Of a DNA stretch of 6,674 bases, positions 1 through 5,921 are shown piece after piece. This DNA is from Ilumatobacteraceae bacterium (GTDB lineage Bacteria > Actinomycetota > Acidimicrobiia > Acidimicrobiales > Ilumatobacteraceae). Position numbers and translations under genes: made by a program. How positions within the stretch are numbered: position 1 is the first letter of the stretch; each line of letters starts with the position of its first letter. Under the pieces are notes generated by a model. It did no database searches. It saw nothing but the letters and a program-made list of their open reading frames with translations, and was not told the origin of the DNA. The stretch is from the NCBI GenBank assembly GCA_023257035.1, contig JALRDI010000138.1, forward strand, positions 1 through 6,674. The letters run 5' to 3'.

Positions 1-791
1 GCAAACGCAACCACGGTCGCCGCGATCGCGCCACCGCAATACGAGATGATCGGTCGATCGCGATCGATGGCCGCTAGACGTTGCTCAAGGACCTCAGCCG
101 GCCAGAACGCTGCGGTTTCTCCATCAACGAGCGAAAGGTAGGGAACATTCGTCGCTCCAGTGATATGACCGCGACGTGGCCCATAACCCGGGTCGATGCC
201 GTTGAAGTTGTCAGCAGAAAGCGCATCGATAACGCATGCTCCTCCACCGTTGATCGCCGCAAGCACATCTTCTTTCGTGGCCCTCGCCTCTAACCCTTTC
301 ACCGACACCGAGATGTCACCACGCTCAGGTATTGACGAACCGGTTGCGAGTTCTCGGCCCGATGCTGACCATGCTTCGACTCCGCCATGCAAGATTGCGA
401 CATCGATGCCCATGTGATGCAAGGTCCACCACGCTCGGGTGCACCACATCGTTCCCGAATCAATTCCTGCTCGCGGGGTCGACGCAACGATCACGACCTT
501 GTCGCCATCGTTCACTCCGGCAGCACGGAGTTGCTCAGTGACAAATTCTGGAGATGGCCACATCCAGGGAAGATCTGCATCTTGATCAGACAGCACGCCC
601 TTCGCTGAAGGAACATCAAAAAACACTGATCCTGGAATATGGCCTTCGTTAAAGCAACGTTCCTCAGCCGCGTTTTCGAGCGATCCGGTCAAACGAGCGG
701 TGACATCGAGCACTCGGACGTTGCCACTCGGAAGAAGTTCAGCGAGCTCGTCAACCGACACGAGATATTCGGGATGCGCATAAGAGGTCAT
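1..791 (-). CDS. Two-domain sulfurtransferase (rhodanese / 3-mercaptopyruvate type), 3' end cut by window edge
   Basis: Predicted cytoplasmic sulfurtransferase that moves sulfane sulfur from thiosulfate or 3-mercaptopyruvate to an acceptor through a cysteine persulfide. Two rhodanese domains are visible. The N-terminal one (about residues 8-145) has VLDVTARL, EGHIPGSVFFDV, a TRAWWTLHHMG helix and ILHGGVEAW. The C-terminal one (about 170 onward) has VIDAL, RRGHITGATNVP and the active-site loop YCGGAIAAT, with the presumed persulfide Cys at residue 252. The N-domain has no equivalent Cys, as usual for this family. 263 complete codons are present; the family is usually about 280 residues, so only the last helix is missing beyond position 1. 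The ATG at 791 is fixed by an AAGGAG Shine-Dalgarno (800-805, spacing 8 nt) that overlaps the SDR stop codon 12 nt upstream, implying co-transcription. The loop CGGAIAAT matches neither the thiosulfate type (CRKGVT) nor the mercaptopyruvate type (CGSGVT), so the donor is left open. Confidence 0.88.
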   Translation of the reverse strand, partial: MTSYAHPEYLVSVDELAELLPSGNVRVLDVTARLTGSLENAAEERCFNEGHIPGSVFFDVPSAKGVLSDQDADLPWMWPSPEFVTEQLRAAGVNDGDKVVIVASTPRAGIDSGTMWCTRAWWTLHHMGIDVAILHGGVEAWSASGRELATGSSIPERGDISVSVKGLEARATKEDVLAAINGGGACVIDALSADNFNGIDPGYGPRRGHITGATNVPYLSLVDGETAAFWPAEVLEQRLAAIDRDRPIISYCGGAIAATVVAF

Positions 792-803
792 AACGGTTAC
801 TCC

Positions 804-1562
804 TTACTGCAGACCGTGCGCCGCTCCACCATCGAGAGGAATTGCGGCGCCGGTAATAAATTTGGCGAAATCTGAGCACAGGAAGGTAGCCACCCGACCA
901 AAATCGTCGGGGTCGCCAATGATTCCTGCCGGGATTGCAGCAGCAGACTCTGCGAGGTTGGCATGCAGAGCCTCGAGTCGCGGCGTGCGGTGCAAGCCCG
1001 GCTGCAGTGAATTCACTGTCACCCCATCGGGTGCAACTTCGCGTGAGAGAGTCTTCAAAAAGCCTGTCACACCAGCACGGGCGGTGTTGGAGAGAATGAG
1101 AGTGCTAATCGGTTCTCGCACCGAGAGCGAGGTGATTGCGACGACTCGTCCCCATTTCCGCTGCTGCATCGCAGGGACCAATGCCGTGCACATTGCAACC
1201 GTCGACACGAGATTCAACTGCAGTGCTTCGGCATATGCGTCAAGCCTCGTCGATGCGAAATCTCCCGGCGGTGGCCCACCAGCATTTGCGATGAGAATGT
1301 CAACTCCGCCCATCATCTCTTCAGCGGTCGCAGCCATCGATGCAACGGCCTCGTTACTCGTGACATCAGCGGGGATCACGTGAACAACGGCCGAAGGGAC
1401 AGCCGAAGTGATCTCTCGTTGAGCAGCCGCAAGCTTTTCCTCTGATCGCGAAGCGATCGCGACTTCAACGCCTTCTTGGGCCAGTGCGAGCGCCGTGCTC
1501 TTGCCAAGCCCAGTCGATGCGCCGGTGACGAGTGCTCGACGCCCAGCAAGATTGAGGTCCAT
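804..1562 (-). CDS. Short-chain dehydrogenase/reductase (SDR), divergent FabG-like subgroup lacking the YxxxK pair
   Basis: Rossmann-fold oxidoreductase-like protein of 252 residues, the usual SDR length. Cofactor-binding features are intact: TGASTGLG at 13-20, an acidic Asp-Val-Thr at 66-68, and NAGG at 93-96. Asn117 of the classical tetrad is present, and Ser145 is in the right place. However, the Tyr-x3-Lys that normally follows is replaced by Ser158-Asn-Thr-Ala-Arg162. The rest resembles FabG-type SDRs: a SREVAPDGVTVNS strand, QPG, and a GAAIPLDGG end. From memory, a conserved BKR-like SDR subgroup shares this loss of the tetrad, so it is unlikely to be a sequencing error. An in-frame GTG exists at 1574, but I chose the ATG at 1562 because it gives the usual MDLNLAGRRALVTG start and forms a TGATG stop/start overlap with the Dabb gene. 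Exact substrate unknown; NAD(P)H-dependent keto/hydroxy-acyl chemistry is only the family default. Confidence 0.9.
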   Translation of the reverse strand: MDLNLAGRRALVTGASTGLGKSTALALAQEGVEVAIASRSEEKLAAAQREITSAVPSAVVHVIPADVTSNEAVASMAATAEEMMGGVDILIANAGGPPPGDFASTRLDAYAEALQLNLVSTVAMCTALVPAMQQRKWGRVVAITSLSVREPISTLILSNTARAGVTGFLKTLSREVAPDGVTVNSLQPGLHRTPRLEALHANLAESAAAIPAGIIGDPDDFGRVATFLCSDFAKFITGAAIPLDGGAAHGLQ

Positions 1563-1858
1563 CAGCCCTGCCACTCAAACTGAACTGCTGCACGGTCGGC
1601 GATGACGTGCGAGGTTCGAGCGATGACGTCTTTATGTTCTGGATGATCTCGGTAGGTCGTGTAGCCGTCGAGGTCAGCAAAGTCTGCGGTGACGACGTAG
1701 TCGAAGTTCCCCTCGTTCACTCCAAGATCAGAACCGTGCTCATAATTCACAATTGCGTCAATCTTTGGGGCCATCTCCGTGAGGCCATTCGAAAATGCGC
1801 TGATCTCCTCGGGCGAAGCCGACTCTTTAAACCTAAACATCACGGTGTGACGAATCAT
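1562..1858 (-). CDS. Dabb (stress-responsive alpha/beta-barrel) domain protein
   Basis: Small 98-residue cytoplasmic protein with the whole length taken up by one Dabb ferredoxin-like domain. Seen: the opening strand MIRHTVMFRFK with the conserved early His4, then YEHGSDLGV (39-47), FDYVVTADFADLDGY (52-66), the family-typical YRDHPEHKDV (69-78, His72 and His75), and a closing AVQFEW strand. Such proteins dimerise into a barrel. Some members catalyse cyclisation or other reactions on polyketide-like substrates, but most are uncharacterised. An open frame extends up to 1924, but the ATG at 1858 is preferred because the domain starts exactly there and GGGGAG (1865-1870) lies 6 nt upstream. The extra N-terminal residues of the longer form look unlike protein. 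First gene of the leftward operon, with its stop overlapping the SDR start by one base (TGATG). Role likely linked to the SDR; substrate unknown. Confidence 0.88.
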   Translation of the reverse strand: MIRHTVMFRFKESASPEEISAFSNGLTEMAPKIDAIVNYEHGSDLGVNEGNFDYVVTADFADLDGYTTYRDHPEHKDVIARTSHVIADRAAVQFEWQG

Positions 1859-1886
1859 CGCGAACTCCCCTTTTACGTTGCGCCAC

Positions 1887-1899
1887 CGAGCGTGGCTCG
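1887..1899. repeat. Short perfect inverted repeat, possible operator
   Basis: CGAGC-GTG-GCTCG: 5-bp arms with a 3-nt spacer, symmetric around 1893. It lies 11 bp upstream of the TAGAAT candidate -10 of the ligase operon, roughly where the -35 element would be, and about 28 bp upstream of the Dabb start codon. This is a plausible place for a repressor to control both divergent operons, but a 5-bp-arm palindrome can occur by chance and no regulator gene is present in the window. Confidence 0.3.
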
Positions 1900-1925
1900 T
1901 AGCCCCAGCGTAGAATGCAGACACT

Positions 1926-1944
1926 CCCCCGGATGACTCGGGGG
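1926..1944. repeat. GC-only inverted repeat / hairpin in the ligase leader
   Basis: CCCCCG (1926-1931) pairs with CGGGGG (1939-1944) across a 7-nt loop GATGACT. If the TAGAAT at 1911 is the -10, this hairpin sits almost at the 5' end of the ligase mRNA, where it could stabilise the transcript. It could equally be a protein-binding dyad. It is not followed by a T tract, so it is not an intrinsic terminator for the plus strand. Confidence 0.4.
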
Positions 1945-1966
1945 TTCCCGCGTCACTGGAGAGAAC

Positions 1967-3514
1967 ATGTTGTACACGAGCCCCCTTCCGTCAGTTGAGA
2001 TTCCAAACGTTCCGATTACCGAATTTGTGCTCCGCCGGGTTGACGATCACCCTGAAAAGCCGGCGCTCATCGATGGGGCTACCGGGCGCACTTACTCATT
2101 CGCTGAGCTACGTGATGTGATCTACCGGCTGGCAGGTGGTCTGTCAGCCCGTGGTTTTGGGCCTGGGAGCACATTGGCATTGATGGCACCGAATCTGCCG
2201 GAATATGCCATCATCTTCCACGCTGTTGCCGTTACTGGTGGTGTTGTCACCACCGTGAACCCGACCTATGGGGCAGAAGAAATTGCATTCCAATTGCGCG
2301 ACGCTGGCGCCACCGAGCTCGTCACGATCGGAATGTTTGCCGACGTTGCTCAGGCGGCGATCGAGGGCACCGGTATTTCCGAAGTCATCACGATCGACGG
2401 GGCCGAAGGGACGGTCGCTCTTCACGACATCTTTGGAGACCCAATTGAACAATCTCCAGTCAACCCAATTGATGATGTCGTCGTTCTGCCCTACTCCTCA
2501 GGAACAACGGGTCTTCCCAAGGGCGTGATGCTCACCCACCACAACCTTGTTGCAAACATCTGCCAATGCGATCACGCAATCGTGTATCAGCCAGACGGCG
2601 AGGTGGCATTGGCCTTCCTGCCGTTCTTCCATATTTACGGCATGCAGGTATTGATGAACGGCCTTCTTGCGAACGGCGTCACAGTGATCACACTGCCGAG
2701 GTTCGACCTCGATCAGGCGTTGTCGCTTGTCCAGGAGCATCGCATCACCCGTTTCTTCGCAGTTCCGCCGGTTGTGTTGGCACTTGCGAAGCACCCAGCG
2801 GTCGACTCATACGACTTGTCGTCACTCGTGCAGGTGTTCTCTGGTGCTGCTCCTCTCGGCGCAGAGATCGCAATGGAAGCCCAAAAGCGCATCGGATGCG
2901 AGGTTGTGCAGGGTTACGGCATGACCGAATTGTCGCCGGTCAGCCACACGACTCCGCCTGGAATGTTCAAGGCCGGATCATCCGGTGTCACAGTGTCAAA
3001 CACAGAGAGCCGCATCGTTGACCCTGACACCGGCGAAGACCAGCCCTACGGCGAACGTGGAGAGTTGTGGGTTCGCGGCCCTCAGGTCATGAAGGGCTAC
3101 CTCAACAACCCTGAGGCCACAGCAGCAACCCTTGATGCAGACGGTTGGCTCCACACCGGAGACGTCGCAATCATCGACGAGGACCACCACATGACGATTG
3201 TCGACCGAGTGAAAGAACTCATCAAATACAACGGGTTCCAGGTTCCGCCAGCCGAACTTGAAGCACTTCTCGTCACTCACCCGGGGGTAAACGATGTCGC
3301 AGTCATCGGTATCCCTGACGAGTCTGCAGGTGAACTACCAAAGGCATTCATTGTTCGGTCTCCTGGCTCAGAAGTCTCCGCAGAAGATCTCCAAGAATTC
3401 GTCGCCGGGCACGTTGCCTCATACAAGCAGATTCGCCTTGTCGAGTTTGTTGAAGAAATTCCAAAGTCTGCATCTGGCAAGATCCTCCGCCGCCTGCTTC
3501 GTGATCAGGGCTAA
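1967..3514 (+). CDS. Acyl-CoA synthetase, 4-coumarate:CoA-ligase-like (AMP-forming)
   Basis: Predicted cytoplasmic ANL-superfamily ligase that activates a carboxylic acid with ATP to an acyl-adenylate and then transfers it to CoA. At 515 residues it is full length. Motifs in order: P-loop-like SSGTTGLPKG at 177-186, the substrate-pocket stretch LPFFHIYGM (218-226), FSGAAPLG (291-298), GYGMTEL (316-322), GELWVRGPQVMKGYLNNPEAT (from 365), the ATP-ribose-binding Asp in TGD (397-399), the hinge DRVKELIKYNGFQV (413-426) and the C-terminal catalytic Lys505 in SGKILRR. All adenylation and thioester-forming residues I would look for are there. The ATG at 1967 has GGAG 5 nt upstream and gives a typical N-terminus. 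The whole sequence pattern is that of plant-type 4CL and luciferase relatives, a group that in bacteria takes aryl, phenylpropanoid or medium-chain acids; the specific acid cannot be read here. The crotonase follows 9 nt after the stop, pointing to one operon. Confidence 0.93.
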   Translation: MLYTSPLPSVEIPNVPITEFVLRRVDDHPEKPALIDGATGRTYSFAELRDVIYRLAGGLSARGFGPGSTLALMAPNLPEYAIIFHAVAVTGGVVTTVNPTYGAEEIAFQLRDAGATELVTIGMFADVAQAAIEGTGISEVITIDGAEGTVALHDIFGDPIEQSPVNPIDDVVVLPYSSGTTGLPKGVMLTHHNLVANICQCDHAIVYQPDGEVALAFLPFFHIYGMQVLMNGLLANGVTVITLPRFDLDQALSLVQEHRITRFFAVPPVVLALAKHPAVDSYDLSSLVQVFSGAAPLGAEIAMEAQKRIGCEVVQGYGMTELSPVSHTTPPGMFKAGSSGVTVSNTESRIVDPDTGEDQPYGERGELWVRGPQVMKGYLNNPEATAATLDADGWLHTGDVAIIDEDHHMTIVDRVKELIKYNGFQVPPAELEALLVTHPGVNDVAVIGIPDESAGELPKAFIVRSPGSEVSAEDLQEFVAGHVASYKQIRLVEFVEEIPKSASGKILRRLLRDQG

Positions 3515-3523
3515 CCGCACGCC

Positions 3524-4300
3524 ATGAGCACCGGCCTAGTTCGCACCGAGATTGAAGACCGAGTTCTCACGATCACCATCGATCGGCCCGAGGTTCGCAA
3601 CGCTGTCGATGGGCCAACAGCCGAGGCGCTCTATGCAGCGTTTCAGGAACTCGATAATTCAGACGCTGTCGACGTCGGGATCTTGACTGGTGCCAGCGGG
3701 ACGTTTTGCGCAGGTGCCGACCTCAAGTCGGTGGCTGGGGGCGCGGGGCCACGGGTGCACGACGATATGTCGCTGCCAGGCCCTTTAGGGCCAACCCGAA
3801 TGATGACTTCGAAGCCACTGATCGCAGCCGTTGAGGGCTTTGCAGTCGCTGGCGGCCTCGAGTTGGCATTGCTGTGCGACCTCCGCGTTGCCGCATCTGA
3901 CGCCGTGTTCGGCGTGTTTTGCCGACGATGGGGGGTTCCGCTTGTCGACGGCGGAACTATTCGACTTCCCCGGCTGATCGGTCACTCGCATGCAATGGAC
4001 ATGATTCTCACCGGGCGGGGTGTGTCTGGCGACGAGGCAAAAATGATGGGTCTCGCAAATCGGATCTGTGAACCAGGTGCAGCTCTCACCGAAGCCCAGA
4101 ATCTCGCTCGTCGACTTGCCGGCTTTCCTCAGGGGTGCTTGCGATCTGATCGCGAATCGGCATATGCACAATGGGACCTCAACCTCGATGCGGCACTCGA
4201 AAACGAAACCCGACTTGGCCTGCAGGTCATTCGCTCAGGTGAAACTCGCGACGGTGCAACTCGGTTCGCCCAAGGTGAAGGGCGCCACGGAGCGTTCTGA
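3524..4300 (+). CDS. Crotonase-family enoyl-CoA hydratase/isomerase with atypical active site
   Basis: A 258-residue member of the crotonase (enoyl-CoA hydratase/isomerase) superfamily, acting in the cytoplasm on a CoA thioester, probably the product of the ligase before it. Seen: the family opening LTITIDRPEVRNAVDG (15-30), the oxyanion-hole loop FCAGADLKS (61-69), the second oxyanion segment FAVAGGLELALLCDLRVA (106-123) with Glu113 at the place of the first catalytic Glu of rat enoyl-CoA hydratase (Glu144), and LPRLIG plus MDMILTGR (148-165). In the stretch FGVFCRRWGVPLVDGGT (129-145), the position of the second Glu (Glu164) is Cys133, while Asp142 stands close by. The ending GEGRHGAF is common in actinobacterial crotonases. 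So fold and CoA binding are clear, but plain hydratase activity is doubtful; isomerase, hydrolase or lyase chemistry are alternatives. The ATG at 3524 lies 9 nt after the ligase stop, with only a weak CAGGG upstream, suggesting coupled translation. Confidence 0.88.
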   Translation: MSTGLVRTEIEDRVLTITIDRPEVRNAVDGPTAEALYAAFQELDNSDAVDVGILTGASGTFCAGADLKSVAGGAGPRVHDDMSLPGPLGPTRMMTSKPLIAAVEGFAVAGGLELALLCDLRVAASDAVFGVFCRRWGVPLVDGGTIRLPRLIGHSHAMDMILTGRGVSGDEAKMMGLANRICEPGAALTEAQNLARRLAGFPQGCLRSDRESAYAQWDLNLDAALENETRLGLQVIRSGETRDGATRFAQGEGRHGAF

Positions 4301-4427
4301 TACTCGCCGACCAGTAATCCGGAGTCTCATCAGCTGCCACAACTAGCGTGATTGCAGATGTATGAAAGATGTCAACGCCTCCCGAGCTGGGGATGCGTGA
4401 CCGACACTGTGGAAATTGAGGCAAACG
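4301..4427. other. Intergenic gap upstream of the flavocytochrome gene
   Basis: 127 nt without a gene, by far the longest gap between two same-strand genes here, so the flavocytochrome probably has its own promoter. I see no T-tract terminator after the crotonase. TATGAA at 4361-4366 is a weak -10 candidate (4 of 6) without a matching -35. GAGG at 4418-4421, 6 nt before ATG 4428, is the Shine-Dalgarno. The notable structure is the inverted repeat at 4371-4401. Confidence 0.5.
4371..4401. repeat. Imperfect inverted repeat upstream of flavocytochrome gene (operator or leader hairpin)
   Basis: Arms GTC-a-ACGC-c-TCCC and GGGA-t-GCGT-GAC face each other across the 6-nt spacer GAGCTG (4384-4389). 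This gives 11 base pairs with one mismatch (c4379/t4394) and one bulged base (a4374). It ends 26 nt before the ATG at 4428. No run of T follows, so it is not an intrinsic terminator on the plus strand. It could be a dimeric repressor site (an iron- or redox-responsive regulator would fit a ferric-reductase-like gene, but that is a guess) or a leader RNA hairpin. Confidence 0.45.
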
Positions 4428-5921
4428 ATGGCTGACCAGTCACGTGCGCAGCAGATTCTCTCCGTCACTCAACGCGTTCTGAAGTCGCTCTTGGGCACTC
4501 GTCGGGATTGGGTTCCTAACGGGCTTTTTGTCGCCGGTCGTCCAACTGTCCGTGTACCCAGTATCGGAGTGGTCATTGCGATCGGGTCGATCATGGTTGG
4601 CTGGTGGGCATTCGCAGGCGCCACAGGGCTAGACGACGATTCACGCCAGACCTTCGATGCTCGACCCGCACTCTTTGCTGGTTCCATCTCGGTGATGGCA
4701 ATGATGTGGTCTCACATTCTTTCAACCCGACTGCGTTCGCTGGAGGTGCTCTTCGGTGGGCTTGATCGCATGTACCGTTGGCATCGCTGGAGCGGAGCTC
4801 TCGCTGTTGCATCGGTATTCCTTCACACCCAAATCGTCGACGACGTCAAGGGAATACCCGGGGCATCACGATCAATTGCAAAAGCGGCTGAGGAGCTTGC
4901 TGGTACTGCTGAAACGTTCCTCTACATCCTTGTCATCGCAAGTGTTATCAGATGGGTTCCATACCGATGGTGGCGCCACACTCACAAGCTGATGTTCCCT
5001 GTGTACGTCATCTCTTGTGCTCATTTCTACACCGCATCAAAACCGTTCGGGAACGGTGACATCTGGGGCCGTTATTACTCAACCGCCATGATCGTTGGGA
5101 TTCTCGCTGGCGCACATCGCTTGATCTGGAGAGACATGATCAAACGCGGTCGCTCTTACCGGGTGTCATCCATTTCCCGAGGCTCGCGATATCTCGACAT
5201 TGCGCTCACCCCTACTGGAACTCCGATTCGCCACACCTCGGGACAGTTTGCGTTCTTGAAGTTTGCAGACAAAGGCCTCACTGAGCCGCACCCGTTCACC
5301 ATTGCCTCAGGGCCGTCATCGTCAGACCTTCGCTTTGCAATGAGAACCGACGGCGACTGGACCGGCCGGCTCACTCAGCAGATTGCCATCGGTGACACCG
5401 TCACCGTGGAGGGTGGGTTCGGGCGCTCTCACCCGCTACCACGCCGGGCTGATCACCCGGTGTTGTGGGTCGCTGGCGGAGTGGGAATCACACCATTCCT
5501 CTCCGCCCTTGATGAGTTGAACACCCAGCCACGAACCCCTGCCCCACATCTGTTCTATGCAGTATCAAGCATTGATGAGGCAATTGGGTTGACTGAACTC
5601 GATGCAGCGCATCGCAGTGGCGTCATCGAACTGCATCTACACGTTTCTCAAGACGGTTCTCGTCTCACTGCGGATGACATCACCTCAGCGTTTGGGCCAC
5701 GTGAACTCTCAGGAGCCCATGTTGTCATGTGTGGACCGAGTGGACTGCTTCGCGCAATGTCTCGAGCGGCTCGAGGTTGTGGGGCTTCAACGATCCATAT
5801 CGAAGAATTCGACATTCGCTCAGGCATCGCACCAGACCTCACCCGTGAAGTCGACGACATCATCAACGAGGTTGCGACTCAGGTAAAGGAACGACGCAGT
5901 CGCGTATCCTCTACTCAGTAA
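4428..5921 (+). CDS. Bis-haem flavocytochrome: ferric reductase / NADPH oxidase-like membrane protein
   Basis: Predicted inner-membrane enzyme passing electrons from NAD(P)H through FAD and two b haems across the membrane, to Fe(III), oxygen or another acceptor outside. 497 residues. Six hydrophobic helices at about 45-64, 81-101, 118-137, 162-179, 185-203 and 215-234 form the ferric-reductase-type membrane domain. The haem ligands fit two His pairs, His119/His133 (x13 spacing) and His186/His199 (x12 spacing), on helices 3 and 5. The cytoplasmic half is a ferredoxin-reductase module: FAD motif HPFTIAS (288-294), nucleotide-binding VAGGVGITPF (348-357), MCGPSG (434-439) and the terminal HIEEFDIR (457-464). 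About 33 charged residues trail after that. An upstream in-frame TTG (4416) exists, but ATG 4428 has GAGG 6 nt before it. No signal peptide; the N-terminus is predicted to be cytoplasmic. Its job beside CoA-ligase genes is unclear. The physiological acceptor cannot be told from sequence. Confidence 0.88.
   Translation: MADQSRAQQILSVTQRVLKSLLGTRRDWVPNGLFVAGRPTVRVPSIGVVIAIGSIMVGWWAFAGATGLDDDSRQTFDARPALFAGSISVMAMMWSHILSTRLRSLEVLFGGLDRMYRWHRWSGALAVASVFLHTQIVDDVKGIPGASRSIAKAAEELAGTAETFLYILVIASVIRWVPYRWWRHTHKLMFPVYVISCAHFYTASKPFGNGDIWGRYYSTAMIVGILAGAHRLIWRDMIKRGRSYRVSSISRGSRYLDIALTPTGTPIRHTSGQFAFLKFADKGLTEPHPFTIASGPSSSDLRFAMRTDGDWTGRLTQQIAIGDTVTVEGGFGRSHPLPRRADHPVLWVAGGVGITPFLSALDELNTQPRTPAPHLFYAVSSIDEAIGLTELDAAHRSGVIELHLHVSQDGSRLTADDITSAFGPRELSGAHVVMCGPSGLLRAMSRAARGCGASTIHIEEFDIRSGIAPDLTREVDDIINEVATQVKERRSRVSSTQ

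Larger units (their letters stand above)
1859..1966. promoter_or_regulatory. Divergent intergenic control region
   Basis: This 108-bp gap separates the start codons of the leftward Dabb operon and the rightward ligase operon, so it must hold both promoters or feed both from nearby. On the plus strand, TAGAAT at 1911-1916 is a one-mismatch match to a -10 hexamer, but no convincing -35 lies 16-18 bp upstream. No clear promoter is seen for the minus strand (TACGCT, overlapping the same site, is the best weak candidate). A Shine-Dalgarno-like GGAG at 1958-1961 sits 5 nt before the ligase ATG, and GGGGAG at 1865-1870 serves the Dabb gene. Two inverted repeats inside the gap are listed separately. 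That the region contains promoters is strongly implied by the gene layout; the exact hexamers are tentative. Confidence 0.6.

Noticed and set aside
22..29. GCGATCGC octamers (here and at 1453-1460), resembling the cyanobacterial HIP1 repeat
   Set aside because: Only two copies seen, both inside coding sequence where they encode ordinary Ala/Ile-type codons; no sign of a dispersed repeat family.
862..1383. 173-codon open frame on the plus strand opposite the SDR
   Set aside because: It is antisense to an SDR with clear family motifs, has no recognisable domain, and is explained by the codon bias of the real gene.
1563..1574. Alternative GTG start for the SDR
   Set aside because: ATG 1562 gives the usual SDR N-terminus and forms the TGATG coupling; the GTG would add four residues of no family match.
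1859..1924. N-terminal extension of the Dabb protein up to 1924
   Set aside because: The 22 extra residues do not match the family, while ATG 1858 has a good Shine-Dalgarno and begins exactly at the domain.
2566..3021. 151-codon open frame within the ligase in another frame
   Set aside because: Arg/Ser-rich, no recognisable motif, wholly inside a gene whose protein matches its family from end to end.
1967..4300. Classical ferulate/coumarate degradation pair (CoA ligase + hydratase/lyase)
   Set aside because: The crotonase keeps the first catalytic Glu and lacks the second, the reverse of feruloyl-CoA hydratase/lyase, so the label would be unsupported.
4301..4370. Possible terminator or small gene after the crotonase
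   Set aside because: No stem followed by a T tract and no frame with a plausible start and Shine-Dalgarno was found.
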